DNA of 13,466 nucleotides from an uncultured Eubacteriales bacterium (GCA_900321335.1 ONVR01000056.1:1-13466); one strand, 5' to 3'; counted from the first letter of the stretch, positions 1-6,899 are shown. Numbers and translations are program-made. Notes: generated by a model not told the origin, from the sequence alone.

Positions 1-1038
1 GTTTCCCTCCCGCCGGGCGGTGTAATCCCGTACCGGGTCAAGATCCAGCAGCAGCTCGTCCAGAGCGTGAATGTTCAGCGGCTCCCGCAGGGCGCGGATC
101 CGCCCCTGTACGTGGTCCAGCCGGGGCAGAACGCTGCCGCAGGCGCAGGGCTCTGTCAGCAGACGGCCCCGGTCCCCGGTCCGGTAGCGGATGATGGGCA
201 TGGCCTCCCGGCGCAGAGAGGTGATGACGATCTCTCCCCACTGTCCCGGGAGCAGCGGGCGTCCCGCCTCGTCCACGATCTCCACCAGGAATTCATCGTG
301 GCGGATGTGCATGCCCTGATGACAGGGACAGTCCACCGCAAAGCCGTAGCAGGTCTCCGTCATACCGTAATGCTCAAAGCATGACGTGTGCCAGAGCCGC
401 TCGACAGCGGACTTGAGGCTCAGGGGCACATAGTCTGCCGAGAGCAGCACGTTTGCCGGGCGCAGCTCGGGACAGGCCAGCGCCAGCGCGCGCATCTGGG
501 CGGGGATCCCCACCAGCGTGTGATAGTTGTCGTCTCGCAGAAATGCCGCCGCGTCCGCCACGTCGGCTACCGCCCCGTAGATCCGGGGTCTGGCGCCGAA
601 ACGCTCCAGCGCCCGCCGGAGCTGATGGCCGATGCCGTCCGCCGTGGCGCCGGGCATAAACACCGCCACCGCATCCCCGGGACCGCACAGATAGCGCATC
701 CCCGCGGCAAAGAAATCCACCGTCCGCTCAATGTCTCCCCGGGTAAAGAACACCCGCTTGCTCGCACCTGTGGTTCCGGAGGTTTTCAGCGTCACGATCC
801 GCTGGATCTCCCGCTGAGGCAGGCAGGAAAGGGCAAAGCCATATTGTGTTATGTCAACCGAATCCATCAGCGGCAGACCGGCCAAAGCGTCCGGGGACGC
901 AAGCGGTAGCTCGCATCCCCGGAGATGTTCGTTGTAAAAGGGAGAGCGCTCCACGGCATAGAGCAGCTGCCGGTTGAGCAGTTCCAACTGGTATGTCCGC
1001 AGCTGTCGGCGGGTGACCGTCTGGTCAAAGACGTTCAT
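1..1038 (-). CDS. Phenylacetate-CoA-ligase-like AMP-forming enzyme (DVU_1553-like), C-terminus cut by window edge
   Basis: My translation from the ATG at 1038 stays open to the window edge (346 residues). It is an adenylate-forming enzyme of the PaaK type: a phosphate-binding loop, SGTTGASKR, at residues 87-95; the FEHYGMTET motif at 221-229; IIRYRTGD at 282-289; and cysteine pairs DCPC (236-239) and CAC (298-300), like the paired cysteines of phenylacetate-CoA ligases. Such enzymes join a carboxylate to CoA through an acyl-AMP; the substrate cannot be read from the sequence. After the hinge (VQGRIRAL, about 310-317) the usual phenylacetate-ligase stretch with an invariant VRG before the C-terminal subdomain is not recognisable. 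The start overlaps the preceding stop as ATGA, with GGAGG 4 nt upstream, so it is probably coupled to the two-CxxC gene. I recall this enzyme class beside Mop and dicluster genes as the DVU_1553 family. Domain call is firm; the exact family is probable. Confidence 0.85.
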   Translation of the reverse strand, partial: MNVFDQTVTRRQLRTYQLELLNRQLLYAVERSPFYNEHLRGCELPLASPDALAGLPLMDSVDITQYGFALSCLPQREIQRIVTLKTSGTTGASKRVFFTRGDIERTVDFFAAGMRYLCGPGDAVAVFMPGATADGIGHQLRRALERFGARPRIYGAVADVADAAAFLRDDNYHTLVGIPAQMRALALACPELRPANVLLSADYVPLSLKSAVERLWHTSCFEHYGMTETCYGFAVDCPCHQGMHIRHDEFLVEIVDEAGRPLLPGQWGEIVITSLRREAMPIIRYRTGDRGRLLTEPCACGSVLPRLDHVQGRIRALREPLNIHALDELLLDLDPVRDYTARREGN

Positions 1039-1232
1039 TTGTCCTCCAGCATCTCCTCGACCTCGTGCATCTTGCCGTCGGCCAGGGAGGAGGTGATCAG
1101 CACCTGTCCGCACTTGGGGCAGCGGAGCAGTTCCTCGCTGAAGGAGCGCTGCATGTAGTCGAAGATCGCCTGGGTATTCTTCAACTCCTCGCCGCACTTG
1201 CGGCATCTCCATTTTTTTTCGGTGTATTCCAT
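1035..1232 (-). CDS. Small two-CxxC zinc-ribbon/redox protein (DVU_1557-like)
   Basis: A 65-residue acidic protein with two CxxC knuckles, CRKC at residues 10-13 and CPKC at 38-41, separated by 24 residues, and a helical charged tail ending in MHEVEEMLEDK. The four cysteines could hold one zinc or a rubredoxin-like iron, or act as thiol/disulfide pairs. There is no signal peptide or membrane segment, so it should be cytoplasmic. The start is supported by GGAG 9 nt upstream (1242-1245). Its stop overlaps the start of the CoA-ligase-like gene by 4 nt. Size, cysteine pattern and position between a dicluster flavoprotein and the ligase match what I remember of the DVU_1557 family of redox proteins. 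A generic zinc-ribbon regulator is the main alternative. No experimental function is known to me. Confidence 0.75.
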   Translation of the reverse strand: MEYTEKKWRCRKCGEELKNTQAIFDYMQRSFSEELLRCPKCGQVLITSSLADGKMHEVEEMLEDK

Positions 1233-1294
1233 AAAACGACACTCCGTAAATATTTTATGTTAACCTAACGCAAGATCCGTCACACCTGCCGCTG
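1233..1294 (-). promoter_or_regulatory. AT-rich leader of the two-CxxC gene, possible weak promoter
   Basis: This short stretch between the 74-bp repeats and the start codon at 1232 is much richer in A and T than its surroundings (1247-1266 especially) and contains the ribosome-binding GGAG at 1242-1245. A TAAAAT-like -10 lies near 1254-1259, but no -35 at a normal spacing is convincing. A promoter here would make sense because a terminator-like hairpin closes the gene upstream. The call rests mainly on position. Confidence 0.25.
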
Positions 1295-1558
1295 CCGGGC
1301 ACTCGCAGTTTAAGCTACCGCCAGCATAGCATACGCCGTAAGCGTGTATCACACTGCCGAAGGAACGCCCGGGCACTTGCAATTCAAGCTACCGCCAGCT
1401 TAACATACGCCGTAAGCGTGTATCACGCTGCCGAAGGAACACCCGGGCGCCCGCAGTTCATACCACCGCCAGCTTAACATACGCCGTAAGCATGTATCAC
1501 ACTGCCGGAGGAACGCCCGGGCACTTGCAATTCAAGCTATCGCCAGCTTAACATACGC
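1295..1558. repeat. Tandem array of 74-bp repeats, 3.6 copies
   Basis: Copies begin at 1295, 1369, 1443 and 1517, each exactly 74 bp apart and each starting with CCGGGC; the fourth stops after 42 bp at 1558. Copies 2 and 4 differ at one position over their shared 42 bp; copies 1 and 3 carry more substitutions, but no copy has an insertion or deletion. A degenerate remnant may precede copy 1. Each unit has a conserved core (cgccagcttaacatacgc in copies 2-4) and an imperfect hairpin of atacgc with gcgtgtat around cgtaa; copies 2 and 4 add a short cttg/caag hairpin. Two junctions form the palindrome GCCCGGGC. Because 74 is not a multiple of three and no ORF spans the array, it is not coding. It fills most of the 367-bp gap between 1232 and 1600. 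Function unknown. Confidence 0.92.
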
Positions 1559-1561
1559 TAC

Positions 1562-1599
1562 AAAAATCTTTTGGTCCCGTTTCTTATAAGAAAAGGAAC
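1562..1599 (-). terminator. Terminator-like hairpin after the dicluster flavoprotein gene
   Basis: Directly after the TGA at 1600-1602, the minus strand can fold bases 1599-1574 into an 11-position stem with one mismatch and one G-T pair around a TATA loop. Its centre is the perfect 14-bp palindrome at 1580-1593. A run of five T follows about 7 nt downstream (1566-1562). The stem is AT-rich in its upper half and the T-run is not immediately adjacent, so termination may be partial. Confidence 0.45.
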
Positions 1600-3834
1600 T
1601 CAGTTGTTGCGGAAATGCATCCGGTGACAGTACACGTCGGAGACCCGGTAAAGGTCCCCATCCTTCTGATACTGCACCCAATACGTCAGCGCCGGCTTGA
1701 CCATCCAGCAGGCCACGTTGCCATCCTCGTCGGTGAAGCCCTCTCCGGACTGCTCAGCGGACCAGATGGTCTCCCGCACGTCGGAGTCCGTGATGAGCTT
1801 TTTCTCCATTGCCTCCTGGACGGGGCCGGGGATCTGGATATTGACGTCATCCCAGGGCCGGTGTTGTGGGGTGAAGTCCTGTCCCCACTTTTTCAGAATC
1901 GTCTTTTTCACTTTCAAGCTGTTGACCCTCTTTTCCTCCAGCGTGATGTTTCCGCAGGGCTCCAGATCAAAGACCATGTCCAGCACGTGGACACAGGGCT
2001 TCTCCCGCTGGGCAAACACTTCACGGCAGTTGACGCAGTAAACCACGTAGGGCAGATCGCTCTCATAGGCCTGTTTGTTGGCAAGATCGTTGTAAAGATC
2101 CGGGTTGGCCAGCATAATGTGGCCGCCGTTGCCGCAGCAGAACCCGTCGCTGTCATAATCGGAAACGGCAGTGCCAGCCTTCTCCACCAGAGAGCGGACG
2201 GCGGCTTTGATCCCGTCGCTTGCCTCGGCGGAGCAGGGGTCAAAGATGGATGCCTGCGGGAAAACCGCCTTGGGCGCCACCTTGCCGCTCCCGGCGAGCA
2301 GGGTGTACAGGGAGACCCGTGGGATCTCCGGCATGAATTTCTCGAACTGCCGCTCGCAGGTGGCGCAGGCAAAGACCAGCGTGGGCTTTCCCATGGACTC
2401 CCATTGGCCCCGGATCCGGTCCTGATTCTCCGTCACGCGCCTGTTGTCGCCGCCCCAGTAGGCCGGCGCGCCGCAGCAGCCCAGTATAATGCCCGTGTCG
2501 TAGTTCTCCGTAAGGAAATCATAAGAGCGGAACACATATTCCGGGTTGGCCGCCCCCAACTGACAGCCAGGGAAGAAGGCGTACTGACAGGCGTCCTGTC
2601 CCGGCGGCGGGGCGGCAAAGCCCGCCTCGGAAACGGCGAAATCCATCTCCCGCAGCCAGTAATCGTGAAGGGCGGGGGGATAGTAATCCCGCTCAAGCCG
2701 GTTGGCACGGGACAACTGCAGCAGGCCGCCCAGATCCACTTTTTCGGGACATTTGGATCTGCACCTGCCGCACATGGTGCAGGAATAGGCCGTCCGGGTC
2801 GCCACCGTGGCGGAGATGCGCGGCCGGGCCGTGGAGTCCATATAGACCTCCGTTGCCAGCTTGTGGGGCTTTTTCTTGTACTTTCGGAGCATATCGCACT
2901 CGGTAAAGCACTTGTCACAGTCGCACTCCATGCACCGGGAGGCCTCTGCCTTGGCCTCATCCTTCGTAAACAGCTCGCCGGTCTTCACGACGGCGGGCTT
3001 GGAGACCGCTCCCGGATGATCCACGTAGCGGTTGCACAGCTCCCGGTCCCACTGCACGTGGGCAAACTCCGTTCCACCGGAGAGCAGATAAGCCTCCACA
3101 CAGTTGGCGATCCGGTTTCCCTCCGCCAGGGCGTGGCAGGTGTCGGTGCCGCAGACCTCGCCGATGGCGAACACACCGGCGCGGGCCGTCTGGAAGGAGA
3201 TATCATCCCGGTTGTCGGCCAGACCGAAGGTGTTTCCCCCCTTGCCCGTTGCGAGGATCAGCGCCTTCCATTCCGGCAGATCATCCAGGGAAGTCACTGT
3301 CTCCGACAGGCGGAATTCCACCTGGGTCACGCTGAACTTGGCCTGGATCTCCTCCAAAAACCGGGGAAACTCCTCCCGGCCCTTCAGAGAGCCGCCGATG
3401 GTGTCAGCAGCCTCGTAGACCGTCACGGGGTAGCCCTTGCGGGCAATCTGAAAGGCTGCGCTGAGACCGGCAGGCCCCGCGCCGATCACTGCCACAGGGT
3501 CCGGCTTGGGCACGGAGGAAAAGACGTCGGGTACCTGATTCTTCGCATAGGCGATGGCGGCAGCCTCCACCTCACGGATCTGAACGGGCTCGTCGCCCAC
3601 CAGACGCCGTTGGCAGTGGGTCTCACACGCCCTGTCGCACAGAGAGCCGGCCACCAGAGGAAAGCTGACCGCCGTGGCCATCTCTTTGTAATAGGAGTCC
3701 CAGCGGCCTTTTCCGGCCTTTTTCAGCAGCGAGCGCAGATCCAGATGATACGGGCAGGCATAGGTGCAGGAGGCCGGTTCACCGTTAAAGCAATGGGCGG
3801 TAAATCGCTGCGCATCCTCCAGCAGCATGGTCAT
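1600..3834 (-). CDS. FAD-dependent multi-iron-sulfur protein with two HdrB-like CCG domains (dicluster, DVU_1558-like)
   Basis: A 744-residue cytoplasmic redox protein, probably an electron carrier or oxidoreductase partner of Mop. In order: an N-terminal cysteine region like that of glutamate synthase small subunits (C15, C23, C27, C66, C70, C74); an FAD-binding fold with GAGPAG at 118-123, ILATG at 193-197 and AIGE at 223-226; a cysteine-rich segment (C301, C304, C306, C309, C313); a classic [4Fe-4S] motif, CTMCGRCRSKCP, at 352-363; then two CCG repeats (C424/C453-C454/C490-C493 and C534/C566-C567/C600-C603) like those holding non-cubane clusters in HdrB; and an unrecognised tail of about 110 residues. 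Only about 70 residues separate GxGxxG from ILATG and 25 more lead to AIGE, leaving no room for the usual NAD(P)H subdomain. GGAGGTGA 6 nt upstream supports the start. I recall this family being named pyridine nucleotide-disulfide oxidoreductase/dicluster-binding protein. Architecture is directly visible; partner and reaction are inferred. Confidence 0.88.
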   Translation of the reverse strand: MTMLLEDAQRFTAHCFNGEPASCTYACPYHLDLRSLLKKAGKGRWDSYYKEMATAVSFPLVAGSLCDRACETHCQRRLVGDEPVQIREVEAAAIAYAKNQVPDVFSSVPKPDPVAVIGAGPAGLSAAFQIARKGYPVTVYEAADTIGGSLKGREEFPRFLEEIQAKFSVTQVEFRLSETVTSLDDLPEWKALILATGKGGNTFGLADNRDDISFQTARAGVFAIGEVCGTDTCHALAEGNRIANCVEAYLLSGGTEFAHVQWDRELCNRYVDHPGAVSKPAVVKTGELFTKDEAKAEASRCMECDCDKCFTECDMLRKYKKKPHKLATEVYMDSTARPRISATVATRTAYSCTMCGRCRSKCPEKVDLGGLLQLSRANRLERDYYPPALHDYWLREMDFAVSEAGFAAPPPGQDACQYAFFPGCQLGAANPEYVFRSYDFLTENYDTGIILGCCGAPAYWGGDNRRVTENQDRIRGQWESMGKPTLVFACATCERQFEKFMPEIPRVSLYTLLAGSGKVAPKAVFPQASIFDPCSAEASDGIKAAVRSLVEKAGTAVSDYDSDGFCCGNGGHIMLANPDLYNDLANKQAYESDLPYVVYCVNCREVFAQREKPCVHVLDMVFDLEPCGNITLEEKRVNSLKVKKTILKKWGQDFTPQHRPWDDVNIQIPGPVQEAMEKKLITDSDVRETIWSAEQSGEGFTDEDGNVACWMVKPALTYWVQYQKDGDLYRVSDVYCHRMHFRNN

Positions 3835-3864
3835 GTTTTGTCACCTCCGGGGTAGTTTCGTGTG

Positions 3865-3900
3865 AAAACAGGGCGGGCGCGTTTCTACGGCCCGCCCTGT
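3865..3900 (-). terminator. Strong hairpin between mop and the dicluster gene
   Basis: Bases 3868-3878 and 3890-3900 form a perfect 11-bp GC-rich stem (ACAGGGCGGGC with GCCCGCCCTGT) around an 11-nt loop. On the minus strand it is followed by only four T (3868-3865, the first still in the stem) and then C. It lies 22 bp after the mop stop and ends about 15 bp before the ribosome-binding site of the next gene. It could be a leaky terminator or an mRNA-stabilising intercistronic hairpin; the short T-run argues for incomplete termination. Confidence 0.7.
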
Positions 3901-3921
3901 ACGCAGGATCAAGGAATTATC

Positions 3922-6759
3922 TTAAAGGGGATTGTCCAGAATCTCGTCGAACTCGTCTTCGATGTCGGAGCCGAGGAAGTACTTCGGCGGCGTCAGATCC
4001 TCGCCGTTCTGGACCTTCTGCCAGCCGGCCTTGACCTTGTCGGGAGTGGCGGGCAGATTGTACACGCGAACGCCGCAGGCGTTGTGGATGGCGTTGATGA
4101 CCGCCATGTGACCGCTGGACTGGAAGCACTCACTGCAGCCGGAGGAGCCGTGAGGTCCCTTGGGACGCGGCGTCTCCAGGAAGAAGACGTTGAAGTCGTC
4201 GGGGATCGCGTCGATCTGAGGCACGCCGCAGCCGACCACGTTGCCGGACTTCTTGGACAGGGGATCGTAATCCTCGCTGAGGGCAAAGCCGATGGAGTGG
4301 GACAGACCGCCGTAGGCCTGGCCGAGAACGGCCAGCTTGTTGCCGATGGTTCCCACATCCGCGCAGGTGGTGTACTTGAGCACCTGGGTCTTGCCGGTGT
4401 TCACGTCCACCTCTACGAGGCAGGTGTTGACGCCGTACATGAAGGTAGCGTCCTTATCGCCGGAGCCGTCGTTGGGGTTGGGCGCGTGGTCGATCCCGTC
4501 ATTGAACTGGTCGTAGTGGCCGACATACACCGTGGGGATACCCTCGGCGACCATTTCCTCATAGGTGCGATAGGTGCCGTCGGGCTTGCGCATGGCATTC
4601 ATCAGCTTCGTGCAGCCGTCAATGGTGGCGTTGCCGGTCATGTAGTGCTGGCGGCTGGCTGCGGACAGACCGGAGTCGGGGCAGGCTTTACTGTCGTTCA
4701 TCTGCAGAATGATCTGGTCCGCCTTGACGCCCATGGGCTCCAGAGCCTTGAGGGTATGGACCAGCGAGCCGATGTCGCCGCCCTGACCGACATCCTCCCA
4801 GGTGTTTTTGACCAGGAACTTGTTGTCCTTCGTCAGTTCAATGCTCATCTCGGAGAAGTCGATGGCGCCGGTGGTGGCAAGGAAGCCGCCCAGAGAGATG
4901 CCCACGCCCACGTGACGGCCCTCGGCCTTGGCCTTGTCGGCAGTGGCCTTGTACTCGTCATAGTAGGGCTTGATCATCTCCAGCAGCTTCGGATATACGT
5001 ACTCCTTGTAGGGCCGCTGGTTGATGGTCGTGTCGCCGGGGCGGGCGGCGTTGTCGTAGCGGAACTGCCACGGATCGATGCCGGCCTTCTCGGCGGCCAT
5101 GTCGATCAGCGCCTCGGTAGTGGTGTAGATCTGGGGAGAGCCGAAGCCGCGGTAGGCCGTGTTGTAGGACTGGTTGGACATAAGACCTCTGGCCAGACCG
5201 CGCATGTTCGGGATGTTGTAGCCGTGGAAGCCCACGGTGACCAGGTTGTTGAAGATCATGGGAGCCACACCGGTGTACGCGCCGTGATCCAGAGCGCAGT
5301 CGTACTCAGCCGCGACGATCTTGCCGTTGGCGTCCACGGCGATGCGGCCGTTGGTGTAGGTGCCGGACCGCTTGCCGGAGGTGTGGTTGAACTCCGCGTA
5401 ATTCATGCTCAGGCTGCAGGGCATGTCCAGGACCTGCATAGCCGTTACGAGCACAGCAGGGATGGGGCTGGTGATGCCGTAGCCGAACATGCCGCCGGGG
5501 GCGTTGGAGATGACGCGCAGCTGATCGGGAGCCAGGCCCGTTGCGCCGGCAGTGGCATTCTTCGTCTCGGTCAGGTTCTGACACTTGATCTGGATGGTGT
5601 AGGTGCCGTCCTCGTCGATGTAGCCCTGGCCCATGTCAGACTCGATGGGCAGATGGGGCTCGTGCTGGCTGGAGAAGCTTCCCTCCGCCACATAGGGAGC
5701 GCTTTCAAAGATCTCGTTGACGTCCTTACCCTTGATGACGGGCTGGACGACATGGAAGTTGGGCAGGTCGGGGTACAGCTGCATGGCGCCGGGGGCGACG
5801 GCCTCGGGGGCGGTCATGTAGTACGGGAGGATCTCCAGATCCTGCTTGACCAGCTTCGCGGCGGCGCGGGCATGCTCAACGCTGTCAGCGCACACCACGG
5901 CGACCACGTCGCCGACTTTGTTGATCATGCTGCCGGCAATGATGGGGAAGTTCGTGATACCGTTGCCCTTCTTGCGGGGGTTGAACATGGGGAAGGCCAG
6001 CTCGTTGGTGCCCTGCACGTCCTTGGCGGTGAGCACCTTGTAGACGCCGGGGGCCTTTTCCGCCTCTTCGATGTCGATCTTGTTGATCTTGGCGTGGGGA
6101 ACCTCGGAGAGCACAACAACCAGGTGGGCAAAGCCCTCCGGCAGATGCAGACCGATGTCGTCGCCGAAGTCCGTCAGGCCGCAGACCTTCGCCACAGCCG
6201 TGGGACGGGGACGGGTGGTGCCGTAAGGATCCGTCTCATCGTTCTCATGATAGGTGATGTCGTCCATCGTCTTCTCACCGCGCATGACCTCGGCGGCCAG
6301 CATAACGGCGTCCACGATGGGCTTGTAGCCGGTGCAGCGGCAGATGTTCTTGTGTACGCGGAACCACTCGCGGACCTCCTCACGGGTCGGGGAGGGGTTC
6401 TGCTCCAGAAGCGCGTAGGCCGATACGATAAAGCCGGGGGAGCAGAAGCCGCACTGGGCCGCGCCCACAAAGGCCCAGGCCTGCTGCAGGGGATGCAGAT
6501 GGTTGGGCGTGCCGATGCCCTCGATGGTGGTGATGGTGGCGTAATCCTCTACCTTGGAGATCTTGATGCTGCAGGAACGCTTCAGCTCGCCGTTGAGGAT
6601 GACCGAACAGGCGCCGCAGACGCCCACGCCGCAGCCAACCTTCGTACCCGTCAGACCGTTCCGACGGAGTACGTCAGATAACTTGTCTGTCTCCGGGTCA
6701 ACGATGAAGAAACGCTCCACACCGTTGACAACCAAAATTTTGCGGTTGAGTTTTTTCAT
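3922..6759 (-). CDS. mop: Mop-type molybdenum aldehyde oxidoreductase
   Basis: A 945-residue single-chain xanthine-oxidase-family enzyme like Desulfovibrio gigas aldehyde oxidoreductase (about 907 residues), expected to hydroxylate an aldehyde or related carbon at a molybdopterin centre in the cytoplasm. Two [2Fe-2S] centres are clear: plant-type C43, C48, C51, C63 and helical C103, C106, C140, C142. There is no FAD domain; molybdopterin-binding regions follow directly: SFSSQHEPHLPIE (361-373), PGGMFGYG (421-428), AYRGFGSPQ (535-543) and DVGQGG (656-661). The catalytic glutamate is probably E877 in SSGCSECFQ, where relatives usually have GxGExP. The open frame extends upstream to a TTG at 6831, but GAGAGGTG 8 nt before the ATG at 6759 favours MKKLNRK as the start. 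Its neighbours are a cysteine-rich flavoprotein and a CoA ligase, suggesting one redox pathway. Substrate unknown. Confidence 0.95.
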   Translation of the reverse strand: MKKLNRKILVVNGVERFFIVDPETDKLSDVLRRNGLTGTKVGCGVGVCGACSVILNGELKRSCSIKISKVEDYATITTIEGIGTPNHLHPLQQAWAFVGAAQCGFCSPGFIVSAYALLEQNPSPTREEVREWFRVHKNICRCTGYKPIVDAVMLAAEVMRGEKTMDDITYHENDETDPYGTTRPRPTAVAKVCGLTDFGDDIGLHLPEGFAHLVVVLSEVPHAKINKIDIEEAEKAPGVYKVLTAKDVQGTNELAFPMFNPRKKGNGITNFPIIAGSMINKVGDVVAVVCADSVEHARAAAKLVKQDLEILPYYMTAPEAVAPGAMQLYPDLPNFHVVQPVIKGKDVNEIFESAPYVAEGSFSSQHEPHLPIESDMGQGYIDEDGTYTIQIKCQNLTETKNATAGATGLAPDQLRVISNAPGGMFGYGITSPIPAVLVTAMQVLDMPCSLSMNYAEFNHTSGKRSGTYTNGRIAVDANGKIVAAEYDCALDHGAYTGVAPMIFNNLVTVGFHGYNIPNMRGLARGLMSNQSYNTAYRGFGSPQIYTTTEALIDMAAEKAGIDPWQFRYDNAARPGDTTINQRPYKEYVYPKLLEMIKPYYDEYKATADKAKAEGRHVGVGISLGGFLATTGAIDFSEMSIELTKDNKFLVKNTWEDVGQGGDIGSLVHTLKALEPMGVKADQIILQMNDSKACPDSGLSAASRQHYMTGNATIDGCTKLMNAMRKPDGTYRTYEEMVAEGIPTVYVGHYDQFNDGIDHAPNPNDGSGDKDATFMYGVNTCLVEVDVNTGKTQVLKYTTCADVGTIGNKLAVLGQAYGGLSHSIGFALSEDYDPLSKKSGNVVGCGVPQIDAIPDDFNVFFLETPRPKGPHGSSGCSECFQSSGHMAVINAIHNACGVRVYNLPATPDKVKAGWQKVQNGEDLTPPKYFLGSDIEDEFDEILDNPL

Positions 6760-6767
6760 GTTTTTGA

Positions 6768-6775
6768 CACCTCTC
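6768..6775 (-). promoter_or_regulatory. Ribosome-binding site of mop (fixes its start)
   Basis: GAGAGGTG on the minus strand, 8 nt before the ATG at 6759. No comparable site precedes the TTG at 6831 that would give 24 extra residues, and the protein from 6759 places the cluster cysteines within three positions of those in D. gigas Mop. Confidence 0.8.
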
Positions 6776-6800
6776 ATATTATACAATTTATCCGGATTGA

Positions 6801-6828
6801 ATAATACTTCCACAATATTGTAACACAA
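6801..6828 (-). promoter_or_regulatory. Candidate promoter for mop
   Basis: Minus-strand TTGTGT (6828-6823) and TATTAT (6806-6801) are separated by 16 bp, a plausible vegetative pair giving a leader of roughly 35 nt before the start codon. A perfect TATAAT also occurs at 6783-6778, but transcription from it would begin inside the ribosome-binding site and it lacks a good -35. The 140-bp gap is markedly AT-rich compared with the genes on both sides. Confidence 0.45.
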
Positions 6829-6842
6829 CAAAGTGGAAGTAT
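6804..6842. promoter_or_regulatory. Perfect 10-bp inverted repeat around the mop promoter (candidate operator)
   Basis: atacttccac at 6804-6813 and its exact reverse complement gtggaagtat at 6833-6842 are separated by 19 bp (centres 29 bp apart). One arm overlaps the candidate -10 and the other lies just upstream of the -35. A second, 10-bp palindrome (acaatattgt, 6812-6821) sits between them. This looks like a dimeric regulator site, though a transcribed hairpin is also possible. I do not recognise the regulator. Confidence 0.5.
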
Positions 6843-6899
6843 CAAATCAAAAATTCATTTTCGTATGATATTTTTATTTTATGAGAGAATTTTACGAAT

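Noticed and set aside
1295..1558. The repeat array as a possible CRISPR
   Set aside because: The 74-bp units are contiguous and conserved over their whole length, with no unique spacers between short repeats, and there are no cas genes.
1615..3855. A 746-codon open frame on the plus strand opposite the flavoprotein gene
   Set aside because: Same reason: an antisense shadow of a gene with intact FAD and iron-sulfur motifs, and no recognisable domain of its own.
3862..6681. A 939-codon open frame on the plus strand opposite mop
   Set aside because: It mirrors a clearly real, motif-complete mop gene; its translation is rich in Gly, Val, His and Leu with no family motif. Long antisense frames are expected opposite GC-rich, strongly codon-biased genes.
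1..6759. In-frame TGA (selenocysteine) in the Mop-cluster genes
   Set aside because: Related clusters are associated in my memory with selenoproteins, so I looked for reading frames broken by an internal TGA; the visible frames are uninterrupted and complete, apart from the edge-truncated ligase.
6760..6831. Upstream TTG start for mop adding 24 residues
   Set aside because: The extension would run through the promoter-like sequences, has no ribosome-binding site, and is not needed for the ferredoxin domain; the ATG at 6759 has a good site.
6842..6899. Terminator after aroQ
   Set aside because: Only short AT-only pairings (such as gaatt/aattc around 5 nt) are visible, with no GC-rich stem followed by a T-run.
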